From NCBI RefSeq assembly GCF_025370935.1, contig NC_133478.1, positions 16,099,486 through 16,163,485 on the forward strand: a stretch of DNA of 64,000 bases. Reading direction: 5' to 3'. Made by a program: the position numbers and the translations under genes. The notes under the pieces are model-generated. The model did no database searches. It was not told where the DNA came from and was given only the letters and a program-made list of their open reading frames with translations. Below, in pieces: positions 35,001 through 42,189 of this stretch. This DNA is from Choristoneura fumiferana (Eukaryota; Arthropoda; Insecta; Lepidoptera; Tortricidae). Position 1 is the stretch's first letter. The number at the start of each line of letters is the position of its first letter.

Positions 35001-38000
35001 ATGTAAAAGGAATCGTTTGAAATAAACAAAAGCACAATACATATTTATGGCTTTTGTGACTTACAGAACTCGTAATATGAAACGAAAAAGCATTTTCAAC
35101 CTTATTTTGTTATAGTCCGTTAAAATAATTATATATAACATGAACAGTAATTACTCCCTGTGGGAGGGCCGTTAGTTTGTGTTACGCAGGTATGTTTACC
35201 CGGCATTGTTTACATTAGGACCTTAATGGCGCGCAAATGTAATTTCTTAAGATAAAGTATTATTTTAAAAAAGTGCTTCGCGTTTACTTTGTTTAAGGCC
35301 ACTTAAGAGATTGTCTCTACCGTATTTAACTATACGTCTATATGTCGTAAGAGATTCGAGATTTGTCGTAGAGATTTAGAGAGTCGGGATTTGACCCTAA
35401 CATAATCCCGATCAATGTGAGCAAACAAGTGGAATGAAACTATTTTGGAGAACTATGTAACAAAAGTCCTCTAATTTCGATCAAAATTAAAACCAAAACA
35501 ATACGGCACTCATTCCTTGAAATCTTAGTAAGTAATGCAATTATCACAACAATTCACAGTAACTTAAAGAAAAGCATCTATAGAAAAGCATGTATTATTA
35601 TTAAGTAAACACACTCGTTCAAATTCACAATTTAATATCTATATTCTGTATCCATTCGATTGCGTCGTTGCCAAGGGTAAGCAGGTCTGCCAGCTGACCA
35701 TCGTACTTAGTGAGTGGGCAGTGAGCAATGATGTGCTCGATGTCCTGTACTGGGGCTCCACACTCACATGCTGGTGACTCTCTCCACCCACATTTGTCCA
35801 TAAATGCTCGCCTTTGGCCACATCCCATTCTCAGCCTGTTCAACTGGCACCAGTCATTCTACTGTACTTGTTGCTATATGCGATCTCACAGTGCTAATGA
35901 ACTAAAAGAATTACTTTGCTCACCCGCGACCTTATAATAGCTACGCTTATGCAAGATATGCATGTTCATGCAGTTCCTCCACCTCCACACTGTAAGAACA
36001 CACACAAATCACACAAATCCATCTACCACCATCACCACACTATACTGACGCGTTTCAAACTCAACCAGAGCTCGTCTTCAGAGCAACACAATCGTACACC
36101 ATGTTACCAGATGTTAGACTCCACATCTACATCTTGTCTAAGCTTGTCTTGCATAAGCGTAGCTATCATAAGGTCGCGGGTGAGCAAAGTAATTGTTTAG
36201 TTCATTAAGAGCGTTTATACCTGCTGAGCTGGCAACGTTGCATTTTTGTTAGTTTTTCTCGATTATTCCATAAAAAAATAATTAAAATTAAAAATTAGAA
36301 CTGTTCTTAATATAATATAAGTTAATGTCCTATAATTATTCTTGATACACTTTTATATTCTTTAAAAACGAACAAATGTTTATTAACGGTTTTTTAATAA
36401 AATAAAAGTCTATCACGAATAATTATTGCAGTAGACATATTAACTTATATATTAAAAACAGTTCTAACAGACCACATTTTTAATTATCATTAATTTTTAT
36501 GGAATAATCGAGAAAAACTAACAAAAATGCAACGTTGCGAGCTCAGCAGGTATAAACGCTCTTAATATGGACCTCCGAAAAGTTACGCCTGATTCAATAA
36601 ATGATTCATTTAAGGTACATGTGAGTTTTTTTTTACAGATTGCTCGAGATCCTCCAGAAATGGCAAACAACTTCGTTGGCGTAGTTGCCTCTATGATACC
36701 AATATTTAACTTGTGTTACTACGCCGAAATGCTATCAGGAGCGGTTAGTGTTAATTTGTGCTTTAAATAAACGTTGTTTGTTCATACTTCAAGTAGTACA
36801 GTCAGTGCCCTAACACAAGTATCCACTTTTCTATGCAGCTGGTATGTAGTTACATAAGTTAGGGAACCGACCGTACTATAACACGATACTCGTACACGTA
36901 CAGTCATTCATTGATAAGTAGGTAATATTAGCCTCCTAGAAACTTGAAATTTGGAACAAAGGTAGCCCTTATAGCACAATCAGTAAGAGATCTTTGAAAA
37001 TCTTAATTTGTATGCATTTTTGAGACGCGCACTGCCAACAGTGGTGCTACAAATTGTGATATACGGGTAGTTGTAAATAGTTGGATATGTCATTAGCGAG
37101 GGTAGTTCTCAAGATCGTGTTCTTGCAATACAATTTGATAGCGACGGACGTGTTTTACTGCTCCTCCTTCATCCTGAATCCTGGACTGCGTCAGATATTC
37201 TTCAGTGGCGACGAGGAAAGCCCGAAAGCCTTAGAGCGCGAGTCTGACTTGCACTTGACTGGTTTTGTTATACTCGGGGCACTCGGGCCTCTGATTGGGC
37301 CCCGCGATGCATTGGGCCCCTCTAGTCCCTACCTTTACTTACCAAACGATAAGCGATAGCAACTTCACTCTCACCTGAAAATCAGGCTTGTGCCCAGGGC
37401 CTCTAATAGGTGAAAGACGGTCCTGGTTATACTAACCCCCTGTTTCACCACTCATTGATTAAATTTATTTGACGGATAAATGTGATGCCGTCTCTATTTG
37501 TTTTGTTCGCATAGACGGAGACGGCATCACATTTATCTGTCAAGTAAAACTAATCAACGGGTGGTGAAACAGCCCCTTAGCATAATGAAACACTATTAGT
37601 TTATTTTCTCTAATTCCTTTACATTCTAGCAACAAAATAGGTATTCTTTATTTGTTTATCTTTATCGAAAAGAAAATGTTCAGCTCGTACTGTCTTATAA
37701 AGTTAGTTTTTGTACAAAAAATTCTAAATACCAGCGTTGTTTCAGAGCGCCGGGGTCGCTGACTCGGCTTATCATAACTTATGGTACAAAGGCGACTTGC
37801 GATATCAGAAGATTATTATTTTTATCATAGTGAGGTGAGAAAGTGCTACGTCGGCCATAAGGGTAGAGACTGTTTCGGTGGACCTTGTAGCTTATATTGC
37901 CTTATGTAACATATTTATGTACTACTAGGCGCAGTATACTCGTGGCTAAGCACGCGTATAGGTAGCTTTAGAGCATTTGCACGCCATGTTTTTTACGCGC

Positions 38001-41000
38001 CGTTGACGTGCGTATTAGAACCGCGCAGTGAAGCGCGTTTTTTTTTCATAGACAAGCCATACAAGTGGCGTGCGTATCGCGTTTGTGTCGATAAAAATGA
38101 TTCTCTTACTTTTGAATCTTAGGTCCCATCCAAAGAAATGGTGTGGCTACAACTTGTTGTTCATATTATTTCATAGAAACCTCATTACATGGCGTAATGT
38201 ACCTGTTAGTGAATATACACGCGACAAGATAACAAATGTCGGCTACTCCAAAAAAGTTTAGGTGAAAAAACATAAAAGTGATATAAATGTGCGGGGCGGC
38301 GGCAGAAACGCCTCAAGGTCACAATAGCTGTCTCGGTGCCCAATAATTTCTTTGCTTCGGCGTCGAGACCTAGTCCTTGGGTAAGGGTGCGCTGGAGCTA
38401 CACAGGGAGCTTTAAGGGAGCAACCCTTTTTCTCGCGCAAAGAATCTCAATCGCAGTTCAACGCGGGAATGCTGTGCGTGATGGGCACCATGGCACCTCT
38501 CTTTTTTAATTAAAGTTTTAGTTTTAATTTTAATTTAAAAGAGTTTTAGTCCATGTATATTAAATTTTCTTAATAAATCAAAACATAAAAGTGATATATT
38601 TTTGGCCGGTACTGTAACTGTCTTTAGTTTACAAATCTTACAATGGTCTGTCTTATCACAGTAATATGCTGCTTACTGCAGCCCGTCCTTTTTAGGATTA
38701 TCCCTGGTTATGTAAGTGACCTAATTTGTATATTGTTGGGAGATGAGGGGTTAAGTCTTGAGAAATATTAGTTATGAGTGTGAATTTTTCAGATTTTGGA
38801 GAAGGAAGTTTTCAAATTTTTGGTACAAGGGTTTGCAGCTCGGCTTCTTTAATTTTTTTCGTTGTAATTTTCAGGTCTCAGATCCATGTTCATTGACATC
38901 TATGAAATATTCGCCGGTCACACTTAACACTTTTACTACGGTAAGTACGTTGCACTCATTTTTTACAAGTCCCGTTGTCTGTCTGTATGTCTGTCTGTAA
39001 TCAAATCTTGCAAGTTAAATTTGACCAACTTCCATGTAAATCGCGTGACAGTACAATAATCTAGTAGTGACATCCTGGTAGTCCAGCCAAGATCGTCTCC
39101 GCAGGGCGGAACTCTTCAACGGATGTTAGCATCGACTTGAAATTTGGTATGCAAATGTAGTTTGGGTGACAATGCGAGTACAGTTCACAAAAAGTACAGT
39201 CAGCAAAAAAAAGATTATATTAAATAATATTTTTTATGGTTAGATTAGTTTTAATATTCAAATAAAAAATAGAGTTAACTTGTAACTGACTCATTTAAGC
39301 TGTGAATTTTCCGCTTCATTTGGTCCTTATATCACCGCGCTGACAGGTGCGACTACTTACTATTTTCATAGAGAGTCATTTTGAAAATACACGTACTTTA
39401 TGTTAATCACGCTATAATTGTAACGCAGCAATCCTGCTACAGCTTTAATCTCACGTCAAGATTTACCGAAAAATCTGCACAAAAATGTCGATTAGGAAAA
39501 ATTGTATTCTTGTATGTACAACATAACTTTCATTAAATTTAGATACAATTATAATTATAATAGATATGGTCAGTCAGGGAGTTCAGTGACATGTGTGTGT
39601 TACACACATGTCACTGAAAATTGACACGTTGGTGAAATAGGGGCCTGCACTTAGTATTAGGATGAGATAGAGGTCAATTACTAGTCGGTTAAAAAGGCGG
39701 GGTGGCCGAGTGGTTTGACCTATATCCTCTCACTCAAGCAGAGGATGGTGGGTTCAAACCTTCGGCTCGCATCTCCAAGTTTATCGATATTCATGTGCGA
39801 AATTACAATTGTAATTTACCACGAGCTGTACGGTGAAGGAAAACATCGTGAGGAAACCGGCACAAACCAGCGAAGCAATTCAATGGGTGTGTGTGAAACT
39901 TCACACATTGGGAACTCCCAATCCGCACTGGGCCCGCGTGGTAACTACGGCCCAAGCCCTCTTATTCTGAGAAGAGTCCTCTGCTAAGCAGTGGGACGTA
40001 TATAGGCTGGGATGATGATAATGATGATGACTAGTCGGTTTAAAAAAATAACGAAGAACTGTAAATAATTACTATGGTGGCGGGTAATTTTAAGTATGTT
40101 ACGATTATGTGTATGTAGGCGGCCGATCGTTAAATCCGCCAGATCACGCGATTCCTAGGCATATCGTGAAATGGCGCCATTTCATGAATTGGCTAAGGGA
40201 CATCCTCCATATCGTTAAAAACTCACCGTTCAACGATTTGCCTAGTGACGTTTAGGCAGATCATGAAATTCCTAGGCACATCATGAAACGCCGCCATATC
40301 GTTTCTGGCACTTCGCCGGCCGCTGCCGCGGTACGCTCGCTTCGCTCGCTCGGCTCTTGCGTAGTGGTCACGATCACAAGTCATACTAACCACTCCTCGG
40401 TTCGCACGTCGTACCTAAATTTTTCTTTTTTTCAGCTTACCTACGAGTATCACGATGTGCCCGGTATAAAGTAGCTATAATAGTAGTAGTATAGAGCTAG
40501 TAATATCGATGAATGCGTTGCTCTAATCGAGTGCTTTTTCAGACAATGTTTAAAAAAAAACATACAAAATATTCATTTTTTTTCAAAATCCAGTAAGTAG
40601 ACAAAAATGGAGATAAACGATTGGAGAACCGATAGCCGTTTGACTTGTAATTCTATCTGTAGTGCAAAAGTTGAAGATACGATTCAAAACTTTCAAAAAT
40701 CGATGAAAACCTAGGGTAGCCCCTTAAATGAGAACATAAAATAAAAAATAAAATAAAAATAAATATCATGGGACACTTGACACCATAATGGATAACTCAC
40801 GTCTGAAATCGAGTTTAGCTCGACATGTTTCGGGTTAATCAGTAACCCTTCTTCTGGGAGCAACGCGACTCGGCGGCTGCTACAACACGCCCAGAAACAT
40901 GTCCAGCTAAACTTGATTTCAGACATGAGTTATCATTTAAAATTACAGTTGTGTGTATGTAATAAATAAATAAAACCTCAGGTTTGATCAATTAAGTTAT

Positions 41001-41074
41001 TTCATTTACAGGTATTAAGTACAACGTGGTCCTACTTCTCACTGGCTATCAGTGTTTACGAAACAGATAAGTAG
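25792..41074 (+). CDS. Odorant receptor (insect 7tm_6 family), nine exons, 422 aa
   Basis: Splicing join(25792..26047, 32191..32343, 33541..33726, 34278..34536, 34736..34832, 36639..36743, 37746..37829, 38875..38940, 41012..41074) gives 1269 bases with one stop (TAG 41072-41074). All introns are GT-AG, with phases 1,1,1,2,0,0,0,0; the run of phase-0 introns at the 3' end is usual for insect odorant receptors. Family signs: about seven hydrophobic segments (roughly residues 43-62, 72-97, 137-163, 185-218, 297-316, 326-346, 397-417); the loop FPFICSFPFN (171-180) after segment 3; the block ADSAYHNLWYKGDLRYQK (357-374); and the C-terminal TTWSYFSLAISVYE (406-419). Residues 253-273 form a very acidic patch in the loop between segments 4 and 5, which is cytoplasmic in this family. 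422 aa is normal length. The ATG is the first in frame after an upstream TGA (25714). Known for the family: a ligand-gated cation channel subunit working with Orco in olfactory neurons. Ligand and orthologue cannot be inferred. No AATAAA lies within 300 bases of the stop. Confidence 0.93.
26112..26264. mobile_element. TIR MITE in receptor intron 1 (TTGCACACCGCG family)
   Basis: GAGCCCTTGCACACCGCGTT inverted as AACGCAGTGTGCAAAGACCC, with GTACCGCGTTTGTATCGA inside. A related copy in intron 7 at 37970-38100. It starts 65 bases after the exon 1 donor. Confidence 0.75.
26398..26543. mobile_element. TIR MITE in receptor intron 1 (CTGCCCTCCTAAGCC ends)
   Basis: CTGCCCTCCTAAGCCAAAAG and its inverse CTTTTGGCTTAGGAGGGCAG, extending to GCTATCT/AGATAGC: about 30-bp ends with one mismatch. 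Single copy here. Confidence 0.88.
26544..27500. other. Receptor intron 1, unassigned
   Basis: No exon-like sequence or repeat recognised; the small minus frame at 26672 has no family resemblance. Confidence 0.4.
27501..27600 (-). mobile_element. LINE 3'-UTR fragment in intron 1, minus
   Basis: TGAATGTCAAAAAAAAACTA then TCTGTTAAGAACCCGGCAA is the inverted, decayed form of the 3' UTR at 33265-33420. Confidence 0.65.
28060..28335. repeat. GC-rich block of repeated GAGCGAG/CTCGCTC words (intron 1)
   Basis: CACTTGTCCCACCGCC at the left and AAGTGTGAACCGCCAG at the right look like inverted ends. Between them GAGCGAG, GCGAG and CTCGCTC recur over ten times on both strands. GC content is far above its surroundings. 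Probably a word-built MITE. Confidence 0.55.
28430..28640 (-). mobile_element. RTE-like LINE 3' fragment in intron 1
   Basis: GAAGACGTTAATTGTTGAAC, CACCTAGTAGGAGGCTTGCT, CGCTGCGTCTTCCAGTTC; same type as 19628, more diverged. Confidence 0.75.
28905..29150 (+). mobile_element. Retroelement tail Q, copy 2 (intron 1)
   Basis: KKFMKEVSDKLIGVSGDQRA then GFFFAQRLSLAVQRGNAASV and LGTMPRAALPLEEEARFS to the TAA at 29093, then ATTTTATGTGTTTTTATTTT. Nearly identical to 60588-60800 from AAAAAAGTTTATGAAAG on; 5'-truncated. Confidence 0.8.
29515..29805 (-). mobile_element. SINE1, near full length, minus (intron 1)
   Basis: TCTTCTCGGCCTACACACGG at the 3' side, CTCGCGATGACTTCCTTCAT in the body, head GGGTTCAAATTCACGACCCT and CACTAGGCTACCACGGC. 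Confidence 0.82.
29820..30092 (+). repeat. Repeat R1, copy 5, diverged (intron 1)
   Basis: AACCAACTTATAAAAGTCG, ACAAAAACGGCTGAACCGCT, ACGATGCCACAGACAAACAA, TTTGCGTCGTGGGTTAGAAA. It carries a small internal insertion near 29900-29975. Confidence 0.65.
30422..30625. repeat. Repeat L, copy 2 (intron 1)
   Basis: Matches 20031-20230 closely: CTCCTGATGGTAAGAGATCA, ACACCAGGGGTATTGTAGAT, ACCGGCTGTCTTACTCTTCA. Confidence 0.82.
30967..31205 (+). repeat. Repeat pair in intron 1: CTAGCTTTTCGC class then L-like
   Basis: 30967-31095 begins ACTAGCTTTTCGCTTATCGC and has CCAAACTCCATCAAAATCAG; 31100-31205 has GGTCACCTGATGGAAAGCAA, a loose relative of repeat L. Confidence 0.5.
31262..31412. mobile_element. 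TIR MITE in intron 1 (TACTTTGTCGTTTTA arms)
   Basis: ATACTTTGTCGTTTTA at 31310 and TAAAACGACAAAGTAT near 31364 pair; outer ends GCAAAAATAAGGGCAGCAT and CTTTTGATGCTGACTGTACC are weaker. Confidence 0.65.
31519..31608. mobile_element. Hairpin MITE H, partial copy (intron 1)
   Basis: AAGGGGCTGTTTCATTTCTC followed by CCGTCCGTGTTTGTTCGAAC; the right arm is missing. Confidence 0.5.
31835..32115. repeat. GCGGAG/CGCTTCGCTCC-rich block before exon 2
   Basis: CCACTGGAGCGGAGTTAG at the left, TCGCTTCGCTCCTGTGAACA at the right, with many GCGGAGCG and CTCCGC words between. Resembles the block at 28060 in design but uses other words. Confidence 0.45.
32191..32343 (+). CDS. Odorant receptor exon 2
   Basis: Codes residues 86-136. 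The acceptor is ATTTTAAAG|GTGCAATG and the donor GCAG|GTAATG. It completes the second hydrophobic segment (GAMKGIVIITNL) and adds a basic cytoplasmic loop (LTRNQVARKGMMLKKLN). 153 bases, entering and leaving in phase 1. It is separated from exon 1 by a 6143-base intron, the longest of the gene. A TIR element begins 24 bases after its 3' end. Confidence 0.88.
32367..32740. mobile_element. TIR element next to exon 2
   Basis: Perfect 18-bp ends TATCGTCGATGATACTGC and GCAGTATCATCGACGATA; 374 bp with no ORF. The left end is 24 bases past the exon 2 border. Confidence 0.88.
33265..33420 (+). mobile_element. LINE 3' UTR with (TTTGAC)n tail in intron 2
   Basis: ATCTGTTTAAAAAAATATAC, GAGTTTCTTGCCGGATTCTT, GTGCTTGTTATAGCCTAAAT, then TTTGACTTTGACTTTGACTT. 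The intact 3' end lies 120 bases upstream of exon 3. Confidence 0.85.
33541..33726 (+). CDS. Odorant receptor exon 3 (segment 3, extracellular loop 2)
   Basis: Codes residues 137-198. Acceptor TATTCTTTTTTGCAG with a strong pyrimidine tract; donor AGCA|GTAAGT. It carries segment 3 (VFYWMNIIGTWQYILVPLF), then FPFICSFPFNAKQNWLVYLV, the proline- and phenylalanine-rich loop found before segment 4 in many insect receptors. Confidence 0.92.
33750..33830 (-). mobile_element. LINE 3'-end fragment in intron 3
   Basis: TCATCATCATCAGCTGGAAG, CACTGCTGAACAAAGACCTC; minus-strand 3' tip only. Confidence 0.75.
33935..34250 (-). repeat. CTAGC-class repeat in intron 3
   Basis: TAATGTTATAAATGCGAAAG, TGCTTGAAGGCTAGACGGAT and GCGAAGCCGCGGGTGAATCT, an inverted form of the class at 61865. 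It ends 28 bases before exon 4. Confidence 0.6.
34278..34536 (+). CDS. Odorant receptor exon 4 (segment 4 and acidic loop)
   Basis: Codes residues 199-284 and two bases of codon 285. Acceptor AATGTTTTCAG; donor AATAAT|GTGAGA (phase 2). After segment 4 (EFLMITLCSHLATEF) comes a loop rich in D and E (residues 253-273), then VIRRHQKLI, matching the conserved HQ-L-L stretch before segment 5 of the family. Confidence 0.92.
34736..34832 (+). CDS. Odorant receptor exon 5 (segment 5)
   Basis: Codes residues 285 (last base) to 317. Acceptor AAATTCTTGCAG; donor GCTAAG|GTAAAT, phase 0. The peptide LTQILDDTFNKMVFFNLLF followed by ATITICFFGF is segment 5. The preceding intron of 199 bases is the shortest of the gene and carries no repeat I recognise. 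Confidence 0.92.
34872..34905. repeat. P1 end fragment in intron 5
   Basis: AACCAACTTCAAAAGGGGAG is the inverted end of the P1 family. Confidence 0.4.
35600..35890 (-). mobile_element. Non-LTR element, C-terminal tail of ORF2, intron 5
   Basis: Minus frame 35625-35843 and upstream: WCQLNRLRMGCGQRRAFMDK, CGWRESPACECGAPVQDIEH, IIAHCPLTKY, ending AIEWIQNIDIKL. The CxC...H...C pattern after the RNase H region is typical of insect I/Jockey-group ORF2. The 5' side is cut by element T1. Confidence 0.85.
35896..36605. mobile_element. Element T1 with long inverted ends, carrying a nested MITE
   Basis: Left arm AATGAACTAAAAGAATTACT...GCTCACCCGCGACCTTATAA and right arm TTATGA-side AAGGTCGCGGGTGAGCAAAG...GTTTAGTTCATT pair over about 60 bp. 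Inside, CTGACGCGTTTCAAACTCAA matches 10500 inverted. The right end ATATGGACCTCCGAAAAGTT continues after the MITE at 36208-36562. Confidence 0.85.
36208..36562. mobile_element. Palindromic MITE with TA duplication, inside T1
   Basis: AGAGCGTTTATACCTGCTGA and its inverse TCAGCAGGTATAAACGCTCT; the two halves pair for nearly the full 355 bp. TA flanks both sides (36206-36207, 36563-36564), as for Tc1/mariner-type elements. Confidence 0.92.
36639..36743 (+). CDS. Odorant receptor exon 6 (segment 6)
   Basis: Codes residues 318-352, 35 whole codons, phase 0 at both ends. Acceptor TTTTTTTTTACAG; donor GGAGCG|GTTAGT (a weaker donor). The peptide ends with PIFNLCYYAEMLSGA, a form of segment 6 common in lepidopteran receptors. 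A fold-back transposable element ends only about 35 bases upstream. Confidence 0.9.
36780..37436. other. Receptor intron 6, unassigned
   Basis: Holds a 92-codon frame (37081-37359) of no recognised family. Nothing in composition or splice sites marks it as an exon. Confidence 0.4.
37437..37577. mobile_element. Hairpin MITE H, subfamily 2, copy in intron 6
   Basis: CCCTGTTTCACCACTCATTG...CGGGTGGTGAAACAGCCCC; arms with TTTGACGGATAAATGTGATG. It ends 168 bases before exon 7. Confidence 0.9.
37746..37829 (+). CDS. Odorant receptor exon 7 (conserved WY-G block)
   Basis: Codes residues 353-380, 28 codons. Acceptor CGTTGTTTCAG. It contains VADSAYHNLWYKGDLRYQK, one of the most conserved blocks of insect odorant receptors. 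The donor has two overlapping GTGAG sites (37830 and 37835); only the first keeps the frame into exon 8. Confidence 0.9.
37970..38100. mobile_element. MITE related to 26112, in intron 7
   Basis: GCATTTGCACGCCATGTTTT, GTGCGTATCGCGTTTGTGTC; ends less clear than in the intron 1 copy. Confidence 0.55.
38286..38579 (+). mobile_element. Retroelement tail Q, copy 3, with perfect 19-bp target duplication (intron 7)
   Basis: AAAACATAAAAGTGATATA occurs at 38267-38285 and 38580-38598. Between them, broken frames read VET, then GKGALELHREL, then GATLFLAQRISIAVQRGNA and GTMAP, followed by an AT-rich 3' end. 5' truncation with a long target duplication is the mark of target-primed reverse transcription. 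Confidence 0.9.
38599..38874. other. Receptor intron 7, 3' part
   Basis: No repeat recognised. The open frame 38758-39000 runs into exon 8 in its true frame but lacks protein character before the acceptor. Confidence 0.5.
38875..38940 (+). CDS. Odorant receptor exon 8
   Basis: Codes residues 381-402, 22 codons. Acceptor TTGTAATTTTCAG; donor ACTACG|GTAAGT. The peptide PCSLTSMKYSPVTLNTFTT corresponds to the family stretch before the last membrane segment. A second AG 7 bases downstream (38880-38881) would shift the frame. Confidence 0.9.
38941..39580. other. Receptor intron 8, 5' part, unassigned
   Basis: Short TGTCTGTCTG words near 38980; no repeat family or exon recognised. Confidence 0.4.
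39582..39618. repeat. Short perfect hairpin in intron 8
   Basis: TTCAGTGACATGTGTGTG then ACACACATGTCACTGAA: about 17-bp arms with a 3-base centre. Confidence 0.8.
39696..40029 (+). mobile_element. SINE1, full length with target duplication (intron 8)
   Basis: Head GGGGTGGCCGAGTGGTTTGA (box A) and GGGTTCAAACC (box B), tail GGCTGGGATGATGATAATGA. ACTAGTCGGTT plus an A-rich stretch flanks both ends (39680-39695, 40030-40047). Same strand as the receptor. Confidence 0.92.
40122..40350. repeat. Repeat with TCCTAGGCAYATC words (intron 8)
   Basis: ATTCCTAGGCATATCGTGAA, then TTCCTAGGCACATCATGAAA and CGCTCGCTTCGCTCGCTCGG. The first two are imperfect direct repeats of one module about 125 bases apart. 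Class unknown. Confidence 0.5.
40767..40937. mobile_element. Fold-back MITE F, copy 2, after a SINE3 scrap
   Basis: 40767-40786 is the inverted SINE3 3' end (ATCATGGGACACTTGACACC). From 40789, GATAACTCACGTCTGAAATC and CGAGTTTAGCTCGACATGTT pair with the right arm ACATGTCCAGCTAAACTTGA and TCAGACATGAGTTATC. It ends 74 bases before exon 9. Confidence 0.85.
41012..41074 (+). CDS. Odorant receptor exon 9 (segment 7, C-terminus, stop)
   Basis: Codes residues 403-422 and the TAG stop. Acceptor ATTTCATTTACAG. It reads VLSTTWSYFSLAISVYETDK, the conserved T-SYF-L---Y signature of segment 7, ending just after it as usual for the family. The 3' UTR end cannot be placed. Confidence 0.91.
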   Translation, partial: VLSTTWSYFSLAISVYETDK

Positions 41075-41094
41075 TAAGGTTTTCTATGAATGAA

Positions 41095-41165
41095 AATTTT
41101 TCAAGTGTGCTCGTCGGGATTTGAACCCAAAGCTTACTCCACCTCGTCGCCTTCAACCAACCAAT
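41095..41165 (-). repeat. tRNA-like B-box sequence, possible SINE head
   Basis: GGGATTTGAACCC reads GGGTTCAAATCCC on the minus strand, matching a Pol III box B. A matching box A is not clear and the fold is not a tRNA. Confidence 0.35.
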
Positions 41166-41353
41166 CCGGGGACATTTCGCTTGAGTATGCTAATAGTCGA
41201 GTGTGGTGCCATCTATCGCTACTATTATTAGATTTATAACATATCTTTAGTTAAAATAATTATGCTTCATTTTATTAGATATACAGGGACGATGTACGAG
41301 TGCTGGTCACTGACCCAGTAGTCGCCATCTTTAATTTTATATCATTAGCAATA

Positions 41354-41612
41354 ACACACACAAAACAAGACACAAACATCACGCCTGTATTCCCAAATGG
41401 GGTAGGCAGAGCACACGAAACGTTTATCACTTCGGAGACCCTTTTAGCAATTTTAAGTTTTACGTTTGACGAAAAAGATACAATAGCGACAGGTTGCTAG
41501 CTTATCGCCTACCTGCGGTAAACCTTAACTTAACCTATATTCTCAGTCGCCTCTTACGACATCCACGGAAGAAATGGAGAGGTGTAATTCTAACCCGACA
41601 CCACACGTGTCC
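41354..41612 (-). mobile_element. SINE4, near full length, minus
   Basis: AACATCACGCCTGTATTCCC, CGGAGACCCTTTTAGCAATT, CAGTCGCCTCTTACGACATC, AACCCGACACCACACG. Matches 59088-59322 through its length. Confidence 0.85.
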
Positions 41613-41684
41613 TTTAGCAAAATAATAATTAATATTAATTAGAAAACTAGCGTTGCTGTACATTACGTGTGGTAACACATGATA

Positions 41685-41947
41685 AGTGGAAGGAAGCCTT
41701 TTTGGTGTCCTGTCGAGTCACCACACAATTTAGTTTTTATTGTTAGTTTGAGGGGCTGTTTCGTGTTTTGGGCAACTGACGGTTAAATGTGATGCCATCT
41801 CCGTCTATTCAAACAAAACAAATAGAGACGGCATCACATTTAACCGTCAGTTAACACTAATCAATGGATGGTGAAACAGCCCCTAAAACTAAGAATAAAA
41901 ACTAAGTTGTGTGGTGACACGACAGGGCACCAAAAAAGCTTCCACTC
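41685..41947. mobile_element. Outer fold-back element interrupted by a hairpin MITE
   Basis: Left arm AGTGGAAGGAAGCC...GTGTCCTGTCGAGTCACCAC and right arm GTGGTGACACGACAGGGCAC...GCTTCCACT pair over about 65 bp. The loop is filled by the H element at 41752-41883. Confidence 0.9.
41752..41883. mobile_element. Hairpin MITE H, subfamily 1, nested copy
   Basis: GGGGCTGTTTCGTGTTTTGG (left arm lacks part of the usual end) ... AATGGATGGTGAAACAGCCC; core AACTGACGGTTAAATGTGAT and its inverse. Confidence 0.9.
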
Positions 41948-42051
41948 GACAGGTGTTTTAGTCTTATTACTATTATACGGTGGTGGTACTTATGGACCCA
42001 AATAAATATTTCTCTCTTTCAATAAAAATGACAGCGGGCTGTCATCTATTA

Positions 42052-42187
42052 GGCCGAGTTTAGACTTGCAAAAATTCGTGCAAGTAGCATTACATAGCGG
42101 CGCTCGGTTGAGCACTACAATCACGTTGGCTTTATACGGCCTAGCAATGTAAACTTGCACGATTTTCCTGCAAGTCTAAACTGGGCT
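42052..42187. mobile_element. TIR MITE (GAGTTTAGACTTGCA ends)
   Basis: GGCCGAGTTTAGACTTGCAA inverted as TGCAAGTCTAAACTGGGC; inner TTCGTGCAAGT/ACTTGCACGA. TTA lies on both sides. Confidence 0.88.
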
Positions 42188-42189
42188 TT

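Noticed and set aside
35896..36605. CRISPR-like or other regularly spaced array
   Set aside because: Repeats are inverted arms of nested MITEs, not regularly spaced direct repeats; no such array exists in this eukaryotic window.
37081..37359. 92-codon open frame in receptor intron 6
   Set aside because: No family resemblance, no splice sites fitting the receptor phases, and composition like surrounding decayed repeats.
37835..37836. Second GTGAG donor of exon 7 as the main site
   Set aside because: It leaves two extra bases and meets a stop soon after either exon 8 acceptor; the first donor keeps the frame.
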